A DNA stretch of 30,510 nt from an uncultured Campylobacter sp. (GTDB lineage Bacteria; Campylobacterota; Campylobacteria; Campylobacterales; Campylobacteraceae): the NCBI RefSeq assembly GCF_938017775.1, contig NZ_CALIIU010000014.1, forward strand, positions 1 through 30,510. The letters are read 5' to 3'. The notes beneath the pieces are model-generated. The model ran no database searches, was not told the origin of the DNA, and was given only the letters and a program-made list of their open reading frames with translations. The position numbers and the translations under genes are program-made. Each line of letters starts with the position of its first letter. The first letter of the stretch is position 1. Of this stretch, positions 1 to 8,464 are shown piece after piece.

Positions 1-16
1 AAAAATCCAAACTAAA

Positions 17-33
17 AGATTAAATTTTAATCT
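17..33 (-). terminator. AT-rich palindrome just after hemH
   Basis: Two 8-nt arms (AGATTAAA and TTTAATCT) separated by one base lie 7 nt beyond the hemH stop on the minus strand, and a short T-rich stretch follows on that strand. The stem has little G+C, so a weak terminator is only a guess. Confidence 0.3.
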
Positions 34-39
34 CTAAAT

Positions 40-1137
40 TTACAGCGCCTGCGCGAGTATAAATTTTGCAAAATCCTCGCGGGAGTTCGGGCATTTGCAC
101 ACTTCGTAGTATTCGTAACCCAGCTCGCGCACCTGGTCCTTATAAAAAATATCCAGCTCGAAATCGGTCTCGGAATTATCCACGCAAAATGCGATCGGAA
201 ATATGAGCGCTTTTTTGCTCTGCAGATCCCGTAAAACGTCCGCGACATTGGGCTCTAGCCACTTCACGGGGCCCAGGCGCGATTGATATGCCAAGATAAT
301 CTCTTTAAATTTAATCCCGCGCGCAGCCAGCAGATCTTTTAAAATTTCCACGTGCGCCTTTACCTGCGCCTCGTAGGGATCGCCCGCGGTGATCATTTTT
401 ACCGGCAGCGAATGTGCGGAAAATATGAGTGAAATTTGCGAAATTTCATCCGCGCTAAATTTTGCGACGCATCCCGTGATTAAATTTAGTAAAATTTCGT
501 TGTAAGCGGCGCTGTCGTAGAAAATATCAACTATCTTATAATTTTTTATCCCGAGCCGCTTAAGTGCCGCTTCGGCAGAGCACAGGCTCGATTGCACCGT
601 CGTTTTCGAGAAGTGCGGATACAAAGGCATCAAAATTATCTCATCAAAATCCGCGTATTTTTTAAACACATCCTCCGCAAAGGGCGGCGTGTAATTCATC
701 GCATAATCGCAAATTAGCTCATCTATCGGTTTTTCATCCTTCGGCGCTTCATTTTGTAGCGGCTCGCCATGCGTCGGGGCGTCTTGCGGCGGCTTGCTCT
801 GCAATGAAATCTCTTGTTGTGGCTCATTCGCGGCGCCCGCATCCGCTGCGCCTTCAAATTTTAATCCCGCGCCTAATTTTGCTCGCGCGAGTAAATTTAC
901 CCGCTCGCAAAGCGCTTCGGTGATGAAGCATATCGGCGAGCGCCCGCCCAATTTTTCGTAGTTGCTGCGCGCCGATGCGGTTCTGCTTTTTACGATGAGA
1001 GAGGCCAAAACGCTGCGCCAAAAATCACTCTTAACGCCCAAAATAAAGGGGTCGTTAAACATATTTTTTAAAAAAACTTCAACCTCGCTCAGATTGTTCG
1101 GGCCGCCCATGTTGAGCAAAATTAGGGCTTTTTTCAT
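40..1137 (-). CDS. hemH: Ferrochelatase with an internal low-complexity insertion
   Basis: Ferrochelatase inserts Fe2+ into protoporphyrin IX (or coproporphyrin III in some lineages), the metal-insertion step of haem synthesis. The start MKKALILLNMGGP is typical of the family. Further family motifs are NYTPPF (148-153), MPLYPHFSKTT (170-180), FSAHSLP with the metal-site His at 242, and NSETDFELD (321-329) with the conserved acidic residues. At 365 aa it is longer than most bacterial homologues, because residues about 88-138 are an Ala/Pro/Gln/Glu-rich stretch unlike the family core. That stretch sits between the N-terminal region and NYTPPF. The start codon overlaps the stop of the upstream oxidoreductase by 4 nt, so the two are probably translated together. 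The family call is firm. I cannot tell what the insertion does. Confidence 0.95.
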   Translation of the reverse strand: MKKALILLNMGGPNNLSEVEVFLKNMFNDPFILGVKSDFWRSVLASLIVKSRTASARSNYEKLGGRSPICFITEALCERVNLLARAKLGAGLKFEGAADAGAANEPQQEISLQSKPPQDAPTHGEPLQNEAPKDEKPIDELICDYAMNYTPPFAEDVFKKYADFDEIILMPLYPHFSKTTVQSSLCSAEAALKRLGIKNYKIVDIFYDSAAYNEILLNLITGCVAKFSADEISQISLIFSAHSLPVKMITAGDPYEAQVKAHVEILKDLLAARGIKFKEIILAYQSRLGPVKWLEPNVADVLRDLQSKKALIFPIAFCVDNSETDFELDIFYKDQVRELGYEYYEVCKCPNSREDFAKFILAQAL

Positions 1138-2012
1138 GAGATGATTTCTCTGATTTTTATCGCGTCCTCTACGCTTGCAAGACCTGCGTTAGTACTGCTG
1201 TCGCACATCGCGCAAAACGCTTCGTGTTCGCGGCGCAGCGAAAAGTCATCGCGATCGACGCGCAGATTTACGCGCCCGTCAGGCGTAATTTTAAAAAGAG
1301 TTATTGAGATTAGATCGCCGAAATACACACCGCTGTCGGTGCAAATCTCGATACCGTGGCGCCTGATCGGATAGAGATTGGACTGCATTAGCGTGCAATA
1401 GCAGCCGCTTTTTGTGTGAAGCGTCGCGCATGCGGCTAGAGTGCGCTCTTTAGAGATATTTTTGCTAAGTTCTATGCAGGCGATCTCGCTGTGAGAAAGC
1501 AGCCGCACAAGATCGATATCTCTAAAAAGGGCATTGGCGACGATATCTGCTCTATCATCGTTTGCAAAACCGCTTACAAAGCTCATCGAAAAAATTTTAT
1601 CCCCCTTGGCAAGCTCGCGTAGCAAGGATACGATTACTGGATTGTAGCGGTCGGAGTAGCCTACGGCTAGGCGCGTGCCGTTAGTGGTGACTGCGTAGTT
1701 TATCTCTCTAGCTTCGGCTAGGCTTTGTGCGAGCGGAGATTCTACAAAGATATTTTTGGTAAACGGCAGGCATTTTAAAATCAGCTCTTTATGCGATGGC
1801 GGTGGAGCCGTGATGACTACGGCATCGGGCTTAGCGACGTTAAAAAGATCGGTTAGATTATCAAAGATCGGATAGCGCGGGCCGAAATTTTCACTGCTGC
1901 CCTTATGATAAAGCGCTACAAGCTCGAAATAATCGCTCCTTCTTAGCTCGCTGAAGTGCTTTTGACCAAGCTCGCCCATGCCTATGATCGCTATCTTTTT
2001 TTTCATCGCCAT
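1134..2012 (-). CDS. Gfo/Idh/MocA-family NAD(P)-dependent oxidoreductase
   Basis: This is a predicted cytoplasmic dehydrogenase acting on a sugar-like or related substrate, which I cannot name. The N-terminus has a Rossmann dinucleotide motif, IAIIGMGELG, with the glycines at 11, 13 and 16. The family's EKP motif appears as ESP (91-93), so the usual lysine is replaced by serine; this may alter catalysis. GYSDRYNP (118-125) matches the next conserved block. Its 292 aa are slightly short for the family. A second ATG two codons in (MKKKIAI) is an alternative start; the first ATG has a weak purine stretch upstream. It is first in a two-gene minus-strand unit with hemH, and C. jejuni, as I recall, also has an oxidoreductase beside hemH and alaS. 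Confidence 0.85.
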   Translation of the reverse strand: MAMKKKIAIIGMGELGQKHFSELRRSDYFELVALYHKGSSENFGPRYPIFDNLTDLFNVAKPDAVVITAPPPSHKELILKCLPFTKNIFVESPLAQSLAEAREINYAVTTNGTRLAVGYSDRYNPVIVSLLRELAKGDKIFSMSFVSGFANDDRADIVANALFRDIDLVRLLSHSEIACIELSKNISKERTLAACATLHTKSGCYCTLMQSNLYPIRRHGIEICTDSGVYFGDLISITLFKITPDGRVNLRVDRDDFSLRREHEAFCAMCDSSTNAGLASVEDAIKIREIIS

Positions 2013-2086
2013 GCCCTAAATTTAATCTTTCGCGCCATTATAACTAAGAATGGTTAAAATTTATAATTTTTAAAATCTAATTTAGC

Positions 2087-2092
2087 TAAAAT
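2087..2092 (+). promoter_or_regulatory. Likely -10 element for alaS
   Basis: TAAAAT follows an A/T-rich stretch with T-runs, the usual look of a Campylobacter sigma-70 promoter with a poor -35. It lies 35 nt before the alaS start, in the 115-nt gap between divergent genes. Confidence 0.4.
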
Positions 2093-2127
2093 GCGCCTTT
2101 AAAATTTAACTTGAAATAGGACAAATC

Positions 2128-4671
2128 ATGGATATTAGAAGCGAATATTTAAATTTCTTTGCAAGCAAGGGGCATCAGATCGTTCCTAGCGCGCCGCTAG
2201 TGCCCGATGACGACAGCTTGCTTTTTACCAACGCGGGCATGGTGCCCTTTAAAAGCATATTCACCGGAGCCGTACCGCGCCCGACGCCGCCTATCCGCAC
2301 GAGCTGTCAGACCTGCATCCGCGCCGGCGGCAAACACAACGACCTAGACAACGTCGGCTACACCGCGCGCCATCATACGTTTTTTGAGATGCTTGGAAAT
2401 TTCAGCTTCGGCGAGTATTTCAAAGAGCAGGCGATCGCCTATGCGTGGGAGTTCGTAACCGAAATTTTAAAGCTTCCCAAAGACAAACTTTACGTCACCG
2501 TGCACGAGAAAGACGACGAAGCGTTTGGGTTCTGGGCGCAGCACATAGCGCAGGAGCGTATCTACCGCTTCGGCGACCACGATAACTTTTGGGCGATGGG
2601 CGATACCGGACCGTGCGGTCCGTGCAGCGAAATTTTTTACGATCAGGGTGAGGAGCATTTTCACTCGCCCGAGGATTATATGGGCGGCGACGGCGACCGC
2701 TTTTTGGAGATTTGGAATTTAGTTTTCATGCAGTATGAGCGCAGCAAAGACGGCAAGCTTAGCCCGCTTCCAAAGCCTAGCATTGACACGGGCATGGGGC
2801 TTGAGCGCGTCACGGCGATTAAAGAGGGCAAATTTAGCAACTATGACAGCTCGCTTTTTATGCCGCTAATTGATGAGGTCGCGAAGCTTTGCGGCAAACC
2901 TTACGTTTATGAAAGCGGCGCGAGCTATCGCGTCATCGCCGATCATATCCGCTCGGTTACGTTTTTGCTAGCGCAGGGAACAAATTTTAACCGCGAGGGT
3001 AGGGGATATGTTTTGCGTAGAATTCTGCGCCGTGCCGTTCGCCACGGCTATCTACTCGGCATCAAAGAGCCATTTATGTATCGCCTCGTGGATAAAGTAT
3101 GCGAGCTGATGGGCGGGCACTATGCCTATCTGAATGAGAAAAAGCAAGCCGTAAAGGAGCAGATCAAACTCGAAGAGGAGCGGTTTTTCGCCACTTTGGC
3201 AAACGGCATCGAGCTTTTTAACGAGGAGCTTGCGCGCACTAAAGAAATTTTTAGCGGTGAGGTCGCGTTTAAGTTATATGATACCTACGGCTTTCCGCTC
3301 GATCTGACCGCTGATATGCTGCGCGAGAAAAATTTGCGCGTGGATGAGGCTAAATTTGACGCGCTTATGAGCGAGCAAAGGCAGATAGCTAAAGCCGCAT
3401 GGAAGGGTAGCGGCGATAAAAACGTTCGTGGCGATTTCAAGGCGCTGCTAGAGAAATTCGGCGAGAATAAATTTAGCGGTTACGAAGAGCTTAGCCGCAC
3501 GAGCAAGGTTTTAGCGCTACTTAACGAGGATTTTGCGGAAGTGGATGAGCTCAAAGCCGGCGATATCGGCTGGGCGATGTTTGATGTCACTCCGTTTTAT
3601 GCACAAAGCGGCGGTCAGACGGGCGATAGCGGCGAAGTGGAGTCCATAGCCGATGTGTTTGATACTCAGAAATTTTATGGGTTAAATTTATCCCACTTGC
3701 GCCTTAATCGTAACTTAAAAATTGGCGATATCGTCGGGCTCAAGGTTTCTGAGGAGCGTGAGCAGATTGCACGTCATCACAGCGCGACGCATCTTTTGCA
3801 TGCGGCGCTTCGTGCGGTACTAGGGGCTCATATCGCTCAAGCAGGAAGCTTAGTCGAGGCAGATCGCTTAAGATTTGACTTCTCGCATCCTAAGGCACTT
3901 AGCGACGAGGAGCTGGCTAAAATCGAGGAATTTGTAAATAATGCCGTTTGCAAGGGCTGTGCGGCAAAAACTGAGATTATGGATATAGATGACGCTAAAA
4001 ATAGCGGCGCGATTGCGCTTTTTGGCGAAAAATACGGCTCAAAGGTGCGCGTCGTGAGCTTCGGAGAGATTAGTAAGGAGCTTTGCGGCGGAATTCACGT
4101 GCGTAATTTAAGCGAGATAGGACCGTTTTTTATAGTTAAAGAAAGCGGCGTAAGTGCGGGTGTTAGGCGTATCGAGGCAGTTTGTTCGCGCGCCGCTTTA
4201 AATTTGGCGCTTCAAAATCGCGCTAAGCTTGCTGAAATTTCTGCGGAGCTAAAAGGGATTGAGCCTCTCCGCGCGATTGAGAAATTAAAAGATGAGATCA
4301 GATCGCTAAAAGATCAGATCAAGCATGCAAGTAATTCCCATGCACTGGCATTTTTAAATGTCGGCGATATCAAACTTTGCGTAGCCTCAGTCGAAAGCGG
4401 TGATATAAAAACTATGATAGATGAGTTTAAAAATAGCCACGAAAAGGCGGCGATAATGCTGATGCAAGTAGGCACCGACGGCAAAATTTCAATCGCAGCA
4501 GGCGTTAAAAACGCGCCTATTAAAGCTGGCGAGTGGGTTAAGCTAGCGGCGCAAATTTTAGGCGGCGGCGGCGGCGGACGCGATGATTTTGCGACCGCAG
4601 GCGGCAAGGACGTGCTAAAAATCGAAGAAGCGATCAAAGAGGCGATCTCTTACGCAAAAGGTAAGATTTGA
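2128..4671 (+). CDS. alaS: Alanine--tRNA ligase
   Basis: AlaS charges tRNA-Ala with alanine in the cytoplasm and hydrolyses Ser/Gly misacylated on that tRNA. The N-terminal class II catalytic core is clear: LFTNAGMVPFK, then HHTFFEMLGNFSFGEYFK. The editing domain carries the zinc set H551-x3-H555 (in HHSATH) and C653-x3-H657 (in CGGIH). The C-terminal DHHA1-type domain has the run of glycines from residue 812 (GGGGGGRDDFATAGG). At 847 aa the length is normal for the family. The ATG is preceded by AGGA at a suitable distance and gives the usual start (DIRSEYLNFFASKGHQ). It heads a four-gene unit in which each gene overlaps the next. Confidence 0.98.
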   Translation: MDIRSEYLNFFASKGHQIVPSAPLVPDDDSLLFTNAGMVPFKSIFTGAVPRPTPPIRTSCQTCIRAGGKHNDLDNVGYTARHHTFFEMLGNFSFGEYFKEQAIAYAWEFVTEILKLPKDKLYVTVHEKDDEAFGFWAQHIAQERIYRFGDHDNFWAMGDTGPCGPCSEIFYDQGEEHFHSPEDYMGGDGDRFLEIWNLVFMQYERSKDGKLSPLPKPSIDTGMGLERVTAIKEGKFSNYDSSLFMPLIDEVAKLCGKPYVYESGASYRVIADHIRSVTFLLAQGTNFNREGRGYVLRRILRRAVRHGYLLGIKEPFMYRLVDKVCELMGGHYAYLNEKKQAVKEQIKLEEERFFATLANGIELFNEELARTKEIFSGEVAFKLYDTYGFPLDLTADMLREKNLRVDEAKFDALMSEQRQIAKAAWKGSGDKNVRGDFKALLEKFGENKFSGYEELSRTSKVLALLNEDFAEVDELKAGDIGWAMFDVTPFYAQSGGQTGDSGEVESIADVFDTQKFYGLNLSHLRLNRNLKIGDIVGLKVSEEREQIARHHSATHLLHAALRAVLGAHIAQAGSLVEADRLRFDFSHPKALSDEELAKIEEFVNNAVCKGCAAKTEIMDIDDAKNSGAIALFGEKYGSKVRVVSFGEISKELCGGIHVRNLSEIGPFFIVKESGVSAGVRRIEAVCSRAALNLALQNRAKLAEISAELKGIEPLRAIEKLKDEIRSLKDQIKHASNSHALAFLNVGDIKLCVASVESGDIKTMIDEFKNSHEKAAIMLMQVGTDGKISIAAGVKNAPIKAGEWVKLAAQILGGGGGGRDDFATAGGKDVLKIEEAIKEAISYAKGKI

Positions 4672-5177
4672 ACGAAATCGATACCGGCTTCATCAAAGCC
4701 TCGCAAATTTTGCCGCTGATTCACATTTTAAGCGTGATTTTTTTGATCTGCGCGCAGATCTGCGTATTTTTGATCGCGCGAATTTTTATGAATTTAAGCA
4801 GTAAAAGCCAAGCAGATGCGAAGGATGTAAAATTTGCAGAAATTTTGCGATATATGAAGCGCTATGAGCAATTCTTTGCGCTATTTTTGGTGATCGTTTG
4901 CGTAAGTGGATTTTTTCTTGCGGACGGCGGAGGTTTTAAATTTTCAGATCCTATGGTAAAAGGCGCGATTGCGACGCTATGGGCTGGCGCCGGCTTTATA
5001 CTACTAAATTTTATCTACATGCATTATAAAATTTCATCTTTGAAGCGAGCTTTGGATGCGGGCGATGAGCTTGAGGCGAATGAGCATTTAATCATCGTCG
5101 TTAAATATTTCATCCCGTTAAATATCGTAGTTACGCTGATTTGCGTTTATCTAGGCGTGACGGTGGGCGAGTTTTGA
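4668..5177 (+). CDS. Small inner-membrane protein between alaS and maf
   Basis: I do not recognise a named family. The 169-aa product has four probable membrane helices, around residues 16-40, 69-86, 97-115 and 143-164. A short charged loop (41-67) follows the first helix, and another (116-140) precedes the last. The start is TTG, overlapping the alaS stop by 4 nt (TTGA), with AAGG six bases upstream inside the end of alaS. Its stop shares one base with the maf start (TGATG). This tight packing suggests translational coupling and argues that the gene is real. Confidence 0.8.
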   Translation: MNEIDTGFIKASQILPLIHILSVIFLICAQICVFLIARIFMNLSSKSQADAKDVKFAEILRYMKRYEQFFALFLVIVCVSGFFLADGGGFKFSDPMVKGAIATLWAGAGFILLNFIYMHYKISSLKRALDAGDELEANEHLIIVVKYFIPLNIVVTLICVYLGVTVGEF

Positions 5178-5722
5178 TGATCTATTTAGCTTCCAGCTCG
5201 CCTACTAGAGCGCAAATTCTAAAGGATAGCGGCGTAGAATTTACGCAAATTCCTTTTAATTTTGACGAAAGCGGCATTAGTAAGGACGATGCACGCACCT
5301 ATGCTTACCGCGTTGTCTTGGCCAAGAAAACGCAGTTTTTTAAAATTTATAAAAATTATGATAGAGTGCTGTTTGCCGATAGCTCCGTACTTGCCGGCGG
5401 CGAAATTTTAGGCAAGGCGCGGGATGAAGCGGACGCATTAAGGATGCTGCGAGCTCAAAGTGGTGCTAGCTGCGCCGTTTATACTGCGATGATTTTTTGT
5501 AATAAGGCGCTAGAGCTTTCGACGCTTAGCGTCGCAAGCTTTGAATTTGCGGAATTTAATGAAGCAGATTTAAAAGGCTATATCGCTAGCGGCGATTGGC
5601 GCGGCAAGGCGGGTGCGATGAGTATCGAAGGCTTTAACGAAAAATATATCAAAAGCTCGCGTGGGTCAAAATTCACGGCGATGGGGCTTGATCTGGAAAA
5701 TTTAAAGAGGTTTGTATGGTAA
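5177..5722 (+). CDS. maf: Maf-family nucleoside triphosphate pyrophosphatase
   Basis: Maf proteins hydrolyse non-canonical or excess nucleoside triphosphates (for example dTTP/UTP or modified nucleotides) to monophosphate and pyrophosphate, and so sanitise the nucleotide pool. The sequence starts MIYLASSSPTRAQIL, the signature loop of the family. It continues with VLFADSSV (64-71; the common form is ADTVV) and the conserved KAGAMSIEGF block (144-153). The product is 181 aa, normal for the family. I chose the ATG at 5177 because the longer reading frame from a TTG at 5141 adds residues unlike any Maf start. It overlaps the gene before by 1 nt and the PBP gene after by 7 nt. Which nucleotide it prefers cannot be read from the sequence. 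Confidence 0.92.
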   Translation: MIYLASSSPTRAQILKDSGVEFTQIPFNFDESGISKDDARTYAYRVVLAKKTQFFKIYKNYDRVLFADSSVLAGGEILGKARDEADALRMLRAQSGASCAVYTAMIFCNKALELSTLSVASFEFAEFNEADLKGYIASGDWRGKAGAMSIEGFNEKYIKSSRGSKFTAMGLDLENLKRFVW

Positions 5723-7626
5723 GAGTTTTATTTAGTTTTATTACGGTTTGTGCGTTTGCCGCGGGCGGGATTTTTTTGTATTTTTACTCGCAAATCCGCT
5801 TGGAATCGGACTCAATCATCGATTATCATCCCGAGCTTACGACTAAAATTTATGACCGCAACGGCAATTTGATAGCCAATGTTTTTAATGAACAAAATAG
5901 AATTTACGTAAAATTTGACGAGATCCCAGGTCGCGTGATCGAGGCGCTCGTAGCTATCGAGGATACGGCGTTTTTCGAACACGGCGGCGTGAATGTCGAG
6001 GCGATTTTTAGGGCGATTATTAAGGATGTCAAAGCGATGAAATTCGTCGAAGGGGCTTCCACGATTACGCAGCAGATCACGCGAAATTTAGTTCTTTCGA
6101 GCGAAAAGAAGCTTGATCGCAAGATCAAAGAAGCAATCCTATCGCTTAAAATAGAAAATGCTCTAAGTAAGGAACAAATTCTAGAGCGTTACTTCAACGA
6201 AGTATATTTTGGGCACGGATATTACGGCATCCGCACGGCGGCCTTGGGATATTTCAAAAAGGATTTGCAAGATTTAAGCCTTAAAGAGATTGCGATTTTA
6301 GTGGGCTTGCCGAAAGCTCCTAGCAGCTTCGATCCTACTAAGCACCTGGATTTGTCGCTTTCGCGCGCCAATAACGTGATTTATAGGATGCATGAGCTCG
6401 GCTGGATAAATAAGACCGAATATGAGCTTGCGATGAACGAGCAGCCTACGATCTACAACGAAACGCTCACGCAAAATGTAGCGCCGTATGCCGTAGATGA
6501 GATCATAAAAGAAGCGGAAAAAATTCTACCGGACGTCCGCACGGGCGGATACCGCATAGATACGAGCCTTGATTTAAAGGCGCAAGCGATGGCGCAAGAG
6601 GCATTAGTTTTCGGCTACAATGAAATTTTAAAGCGCAACAAAGACGCCAATGCAAGCAACGTAAACGGCGCTATGGTCGTCACGCATCCGCAAAACGGCG
6701 AAATTTTAGCCTTAGTAGGCGGCGTGGATTACGCGAAATCAAATTTCAATCGCGCCAGCCAATCCCAGCGCCAAACCGGCTCCAGCTTTAAGCCTTTCGT
6801 CTATCAAATCGCCCTTGATATGGGCTACTCGACGATGACTGAGGTGCCCGATATAGCTAGAGAATTCGACGATGGCAGCGATAAAACGTGGAAGCCGAAA
6901 AATTACGACAAGACTTACAGCGGCTACATCACGATCAAAGAAGCTTTAACTCGCTCGCGCAACCTTGCCTCGATCAATCTGATGCAATCTATCGGCGTTG
7001 ATCGCGCGGTAAAAAAGCTTGGCGAGTTCGGCTTTAAAAACGTCCCGCCCGCCCTGTCAGTGGCTATCGGCAGCTACGGAATTTCGCCGCTTGAATACTC
7101 CACGATGTATTCGATGTTTCCGGGGCTTGGGATTACTGCAAAATCAAAATTTATCGTTTCGATTACCGATAAGGACGGCAAAACTCGCTTTATCGAGCCT
7201 GAGAGACGTCGCGTGCTGCGCCCTGAACAGGCATATCTGATGACTACGCTGCTAAAAAATATCGTGCAGCGCGGCACCGGTACTCGCGCGCGCGTGCAGG
7301 GCATCGACATAGCGGGCAAAACAGGTACCTCAAACGACAGCATAGATGCATGGTTTTGCGGCTTTACGCCGGATTTGCAGATCATAATCTGGTATGGCAA
7401 CGACGATTATAAACCGATGCGAAAGGTCGAGGGTGGCGGACGTACCGCAGCACCGGTGTTTGCAAAATTTTTAGATGCCTACTTAAAAGAGTATCCGCAA
7501 ACTAAACGAAATTTCACGGTTCCCGACGGCGTCTTTAGCAGCTCATACAACGGCAAGGAAGAGTATTACACTAAAATTTCGCCGCTTCCTAAACCCCGCG
7601 AAAGCAGCAGCGACGGATCGCTTTAA
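5716..7626 (+). CDS. pbpA: Class A penicillin-binding protein (PBP1A type)
   Basis: This bifunctional enzyme polymerises glycan strands from lipid II and cross-links peptides in the periplasm. Residues about 5-25 are the single membrane anchor. The GT51 glycosyltransferase domain follows, with EDTAFFEHGG (catalytic Glu82), GASTITQQ (113-120) and the RKIKEA and ERYFNEVYFGHGYYG blocks. The transpeptidase domain has the active-site serine in S356-S-F-K359, the SxN motif S414-R-N416, and K535-T-G537. Its 636 aa make it a compact class A PBP. AGAGG precedes the ATG by five bases, and the ATG lies inside the end of maf. As I recall, C. jejuni also has a PBP gene directly after alaS-maf. The gene ends at a perfect hairpin that overlaps the stop codon. 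Confidence 0.96.
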   Translation: MVRVLFSFITVCAFAAGGIFLYFYSQIRLESDSIIDYHPELTTKIYDRNGNLIANVFNEQNRIYVKFDEIPGRVIEALVAIEDTAFFEHGGVNVEAIFRAIIKDVKAMKFVEGASTITQQITRNLVLSSEKKLDRKIKEAILSLKIENALSKEQILERYFNEVYFGHGYYGIRTAALGYFKKDLQDLSLKEIAILVGLPKAPSSFDPTKHLDLSLSRANNVIYRMHELGWINKTEYELAMNEQPTIYNETLTQNVAPYAVDEIIKEAEKILPDVRTGGYRIDTSLDLKAQAMAQEALVFGYNEILKRNKDANASNVNGAMVVTHPQNGEILALVGGVDYAKSNFNRASQSQRQTGSSFKPFVYQIALDMGYSTMTEVPDIAREFDDGSDKTWKPKNYDKTYSGYITIKEALTRSRNLASINLMQSIGVDRAVKKLGEFGFKNVPPALSVAIGSYGISPLEYSTMYSMFPGLGITAKSKFIVSITDKDGKTRFIEPERRRVLRPEQAYLMTTLLKNIVQRGTGTRARVQGIDIAGKTGTSNDSIDAWFCGFTPDLQIIIWYGNDDYKPMRKVEGGGRTAAPVFAKFLDAYLKEYPQTKRNFTVPDGVFSSSYNGKEEYYTKISPLPKPRESSSDGSL

Positions 7627-7648
7627 ATTTGGATGCAAATCCAAATTT
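7625..7648 (+). terminator. 10-bp hairpin with GCAA loop at the end of the alaS-pbp unit
   Basis: AAATTTGGAT and ATCCAAATTT are exact reverse complements separated by GCAA, a GNRA-type tetraloop. The structure starts within the PBP stop codon. No T-run follows, so it may stabilise the 3' end as well as, or instead of, terminating. Confidence 0.5.
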
Positions 7649-7771
7649 GATCCACTTTCGGAAGCCCTTGCATAGATTGCGTTTATTAAGCACAATATAA
7701 ATATGCTAATTTATAGTTTGTTTAAGGTAGTAGGCAATAAAATGCATAATCATTTTATTTAGGGGTCAAGA

Positions 7772-8423
7772 TTGCAGGATTTAGAATTTGAAAGCAAAAA
7801 GATAAGAATAGAAAATACTCGTGTAAAATTCGGCAAATTTTTTACGAAATTATGTTTTATATATTTTTTATATTCTCTTAGCGCCTTTATAATTCCTAAA
7901 AATATTTTAGATATTTCTCCTGTGTGCTTAAATTTCGTAAATTTTATGAAAAGTTATTTTCCAAATATCGAAATTATTGGTAGTATTAGTCCCTACACCC
8001 AACTTTCTGAATTTTACGTTAGTATTATGTTGGATATACGGGATTATTATTTTTGCGGTTTCTAGCTTATATTCATTGGTTTATTATATTTACTTTTGCA
8101 GATATGATGATGATTTTATATTGCTTTCAAAAAAGAAGCGGGAAAACGATTTTCCGTTTTTGTTGCTTCCGTTTATGTTCGGTCTCGGTATTTTTATGTT
8201 TGAGGTTTATTATACCGGATATTTTGCAAGTAGCGGTATCAGCATAAGAACAAGCCATTTTATGCCGGAATTTCAAAGTAGATTTTCAATTTTTGGATAT
8301 ATTTTTTTCTTTCAATCCGGTTTTTCTCTTTCGAGTTCCGCAATATTAATGTCTGCATTTGAATTTATTTATAAAATATATTTCTATTTAAAAGGAGTGA
8401 AAGATGCAGAGCAAAGTCAATGA
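7772..8423 (+). pseudogene. Membrane-protein gene split by a +1 frameshift
   Basis: No family recognised. Reading starts at a TTG with AGGGG six bases upstream and runs to a stop at 8065. A second open frame, one base further on, carries convincing protein to 8423. The first part gives a charged N-terminus and a helix around residues 25-43. The second part gives a helix (WIYGIIIFAVSSLYSLVYYIYF), a charged loop, and further helices near FPFLLLPFMFGLGIFMF, FSIFGYIFFF and FSLSSSAILMSAFEFIY. Joining the two frames around 8015-8040 would give one protein of about 216 aa. The sequence is visibly AT-richer than its neighbours. One extra base, from mutation or sequencing error, is the simplest explanation. 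Confidence 0.6.
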
Positions 8424-8464
8424 AAAGAGTGGTGTATTGAATTAAAAATTTGGAGTATTATCGT

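Noticed and set aside
7772..8423. Programmed ribosomal frameshift
   Set aside because: I see no slippery site with a stem-loop of the known kinds, and the break needs a +1 shift with nothing to favour it.
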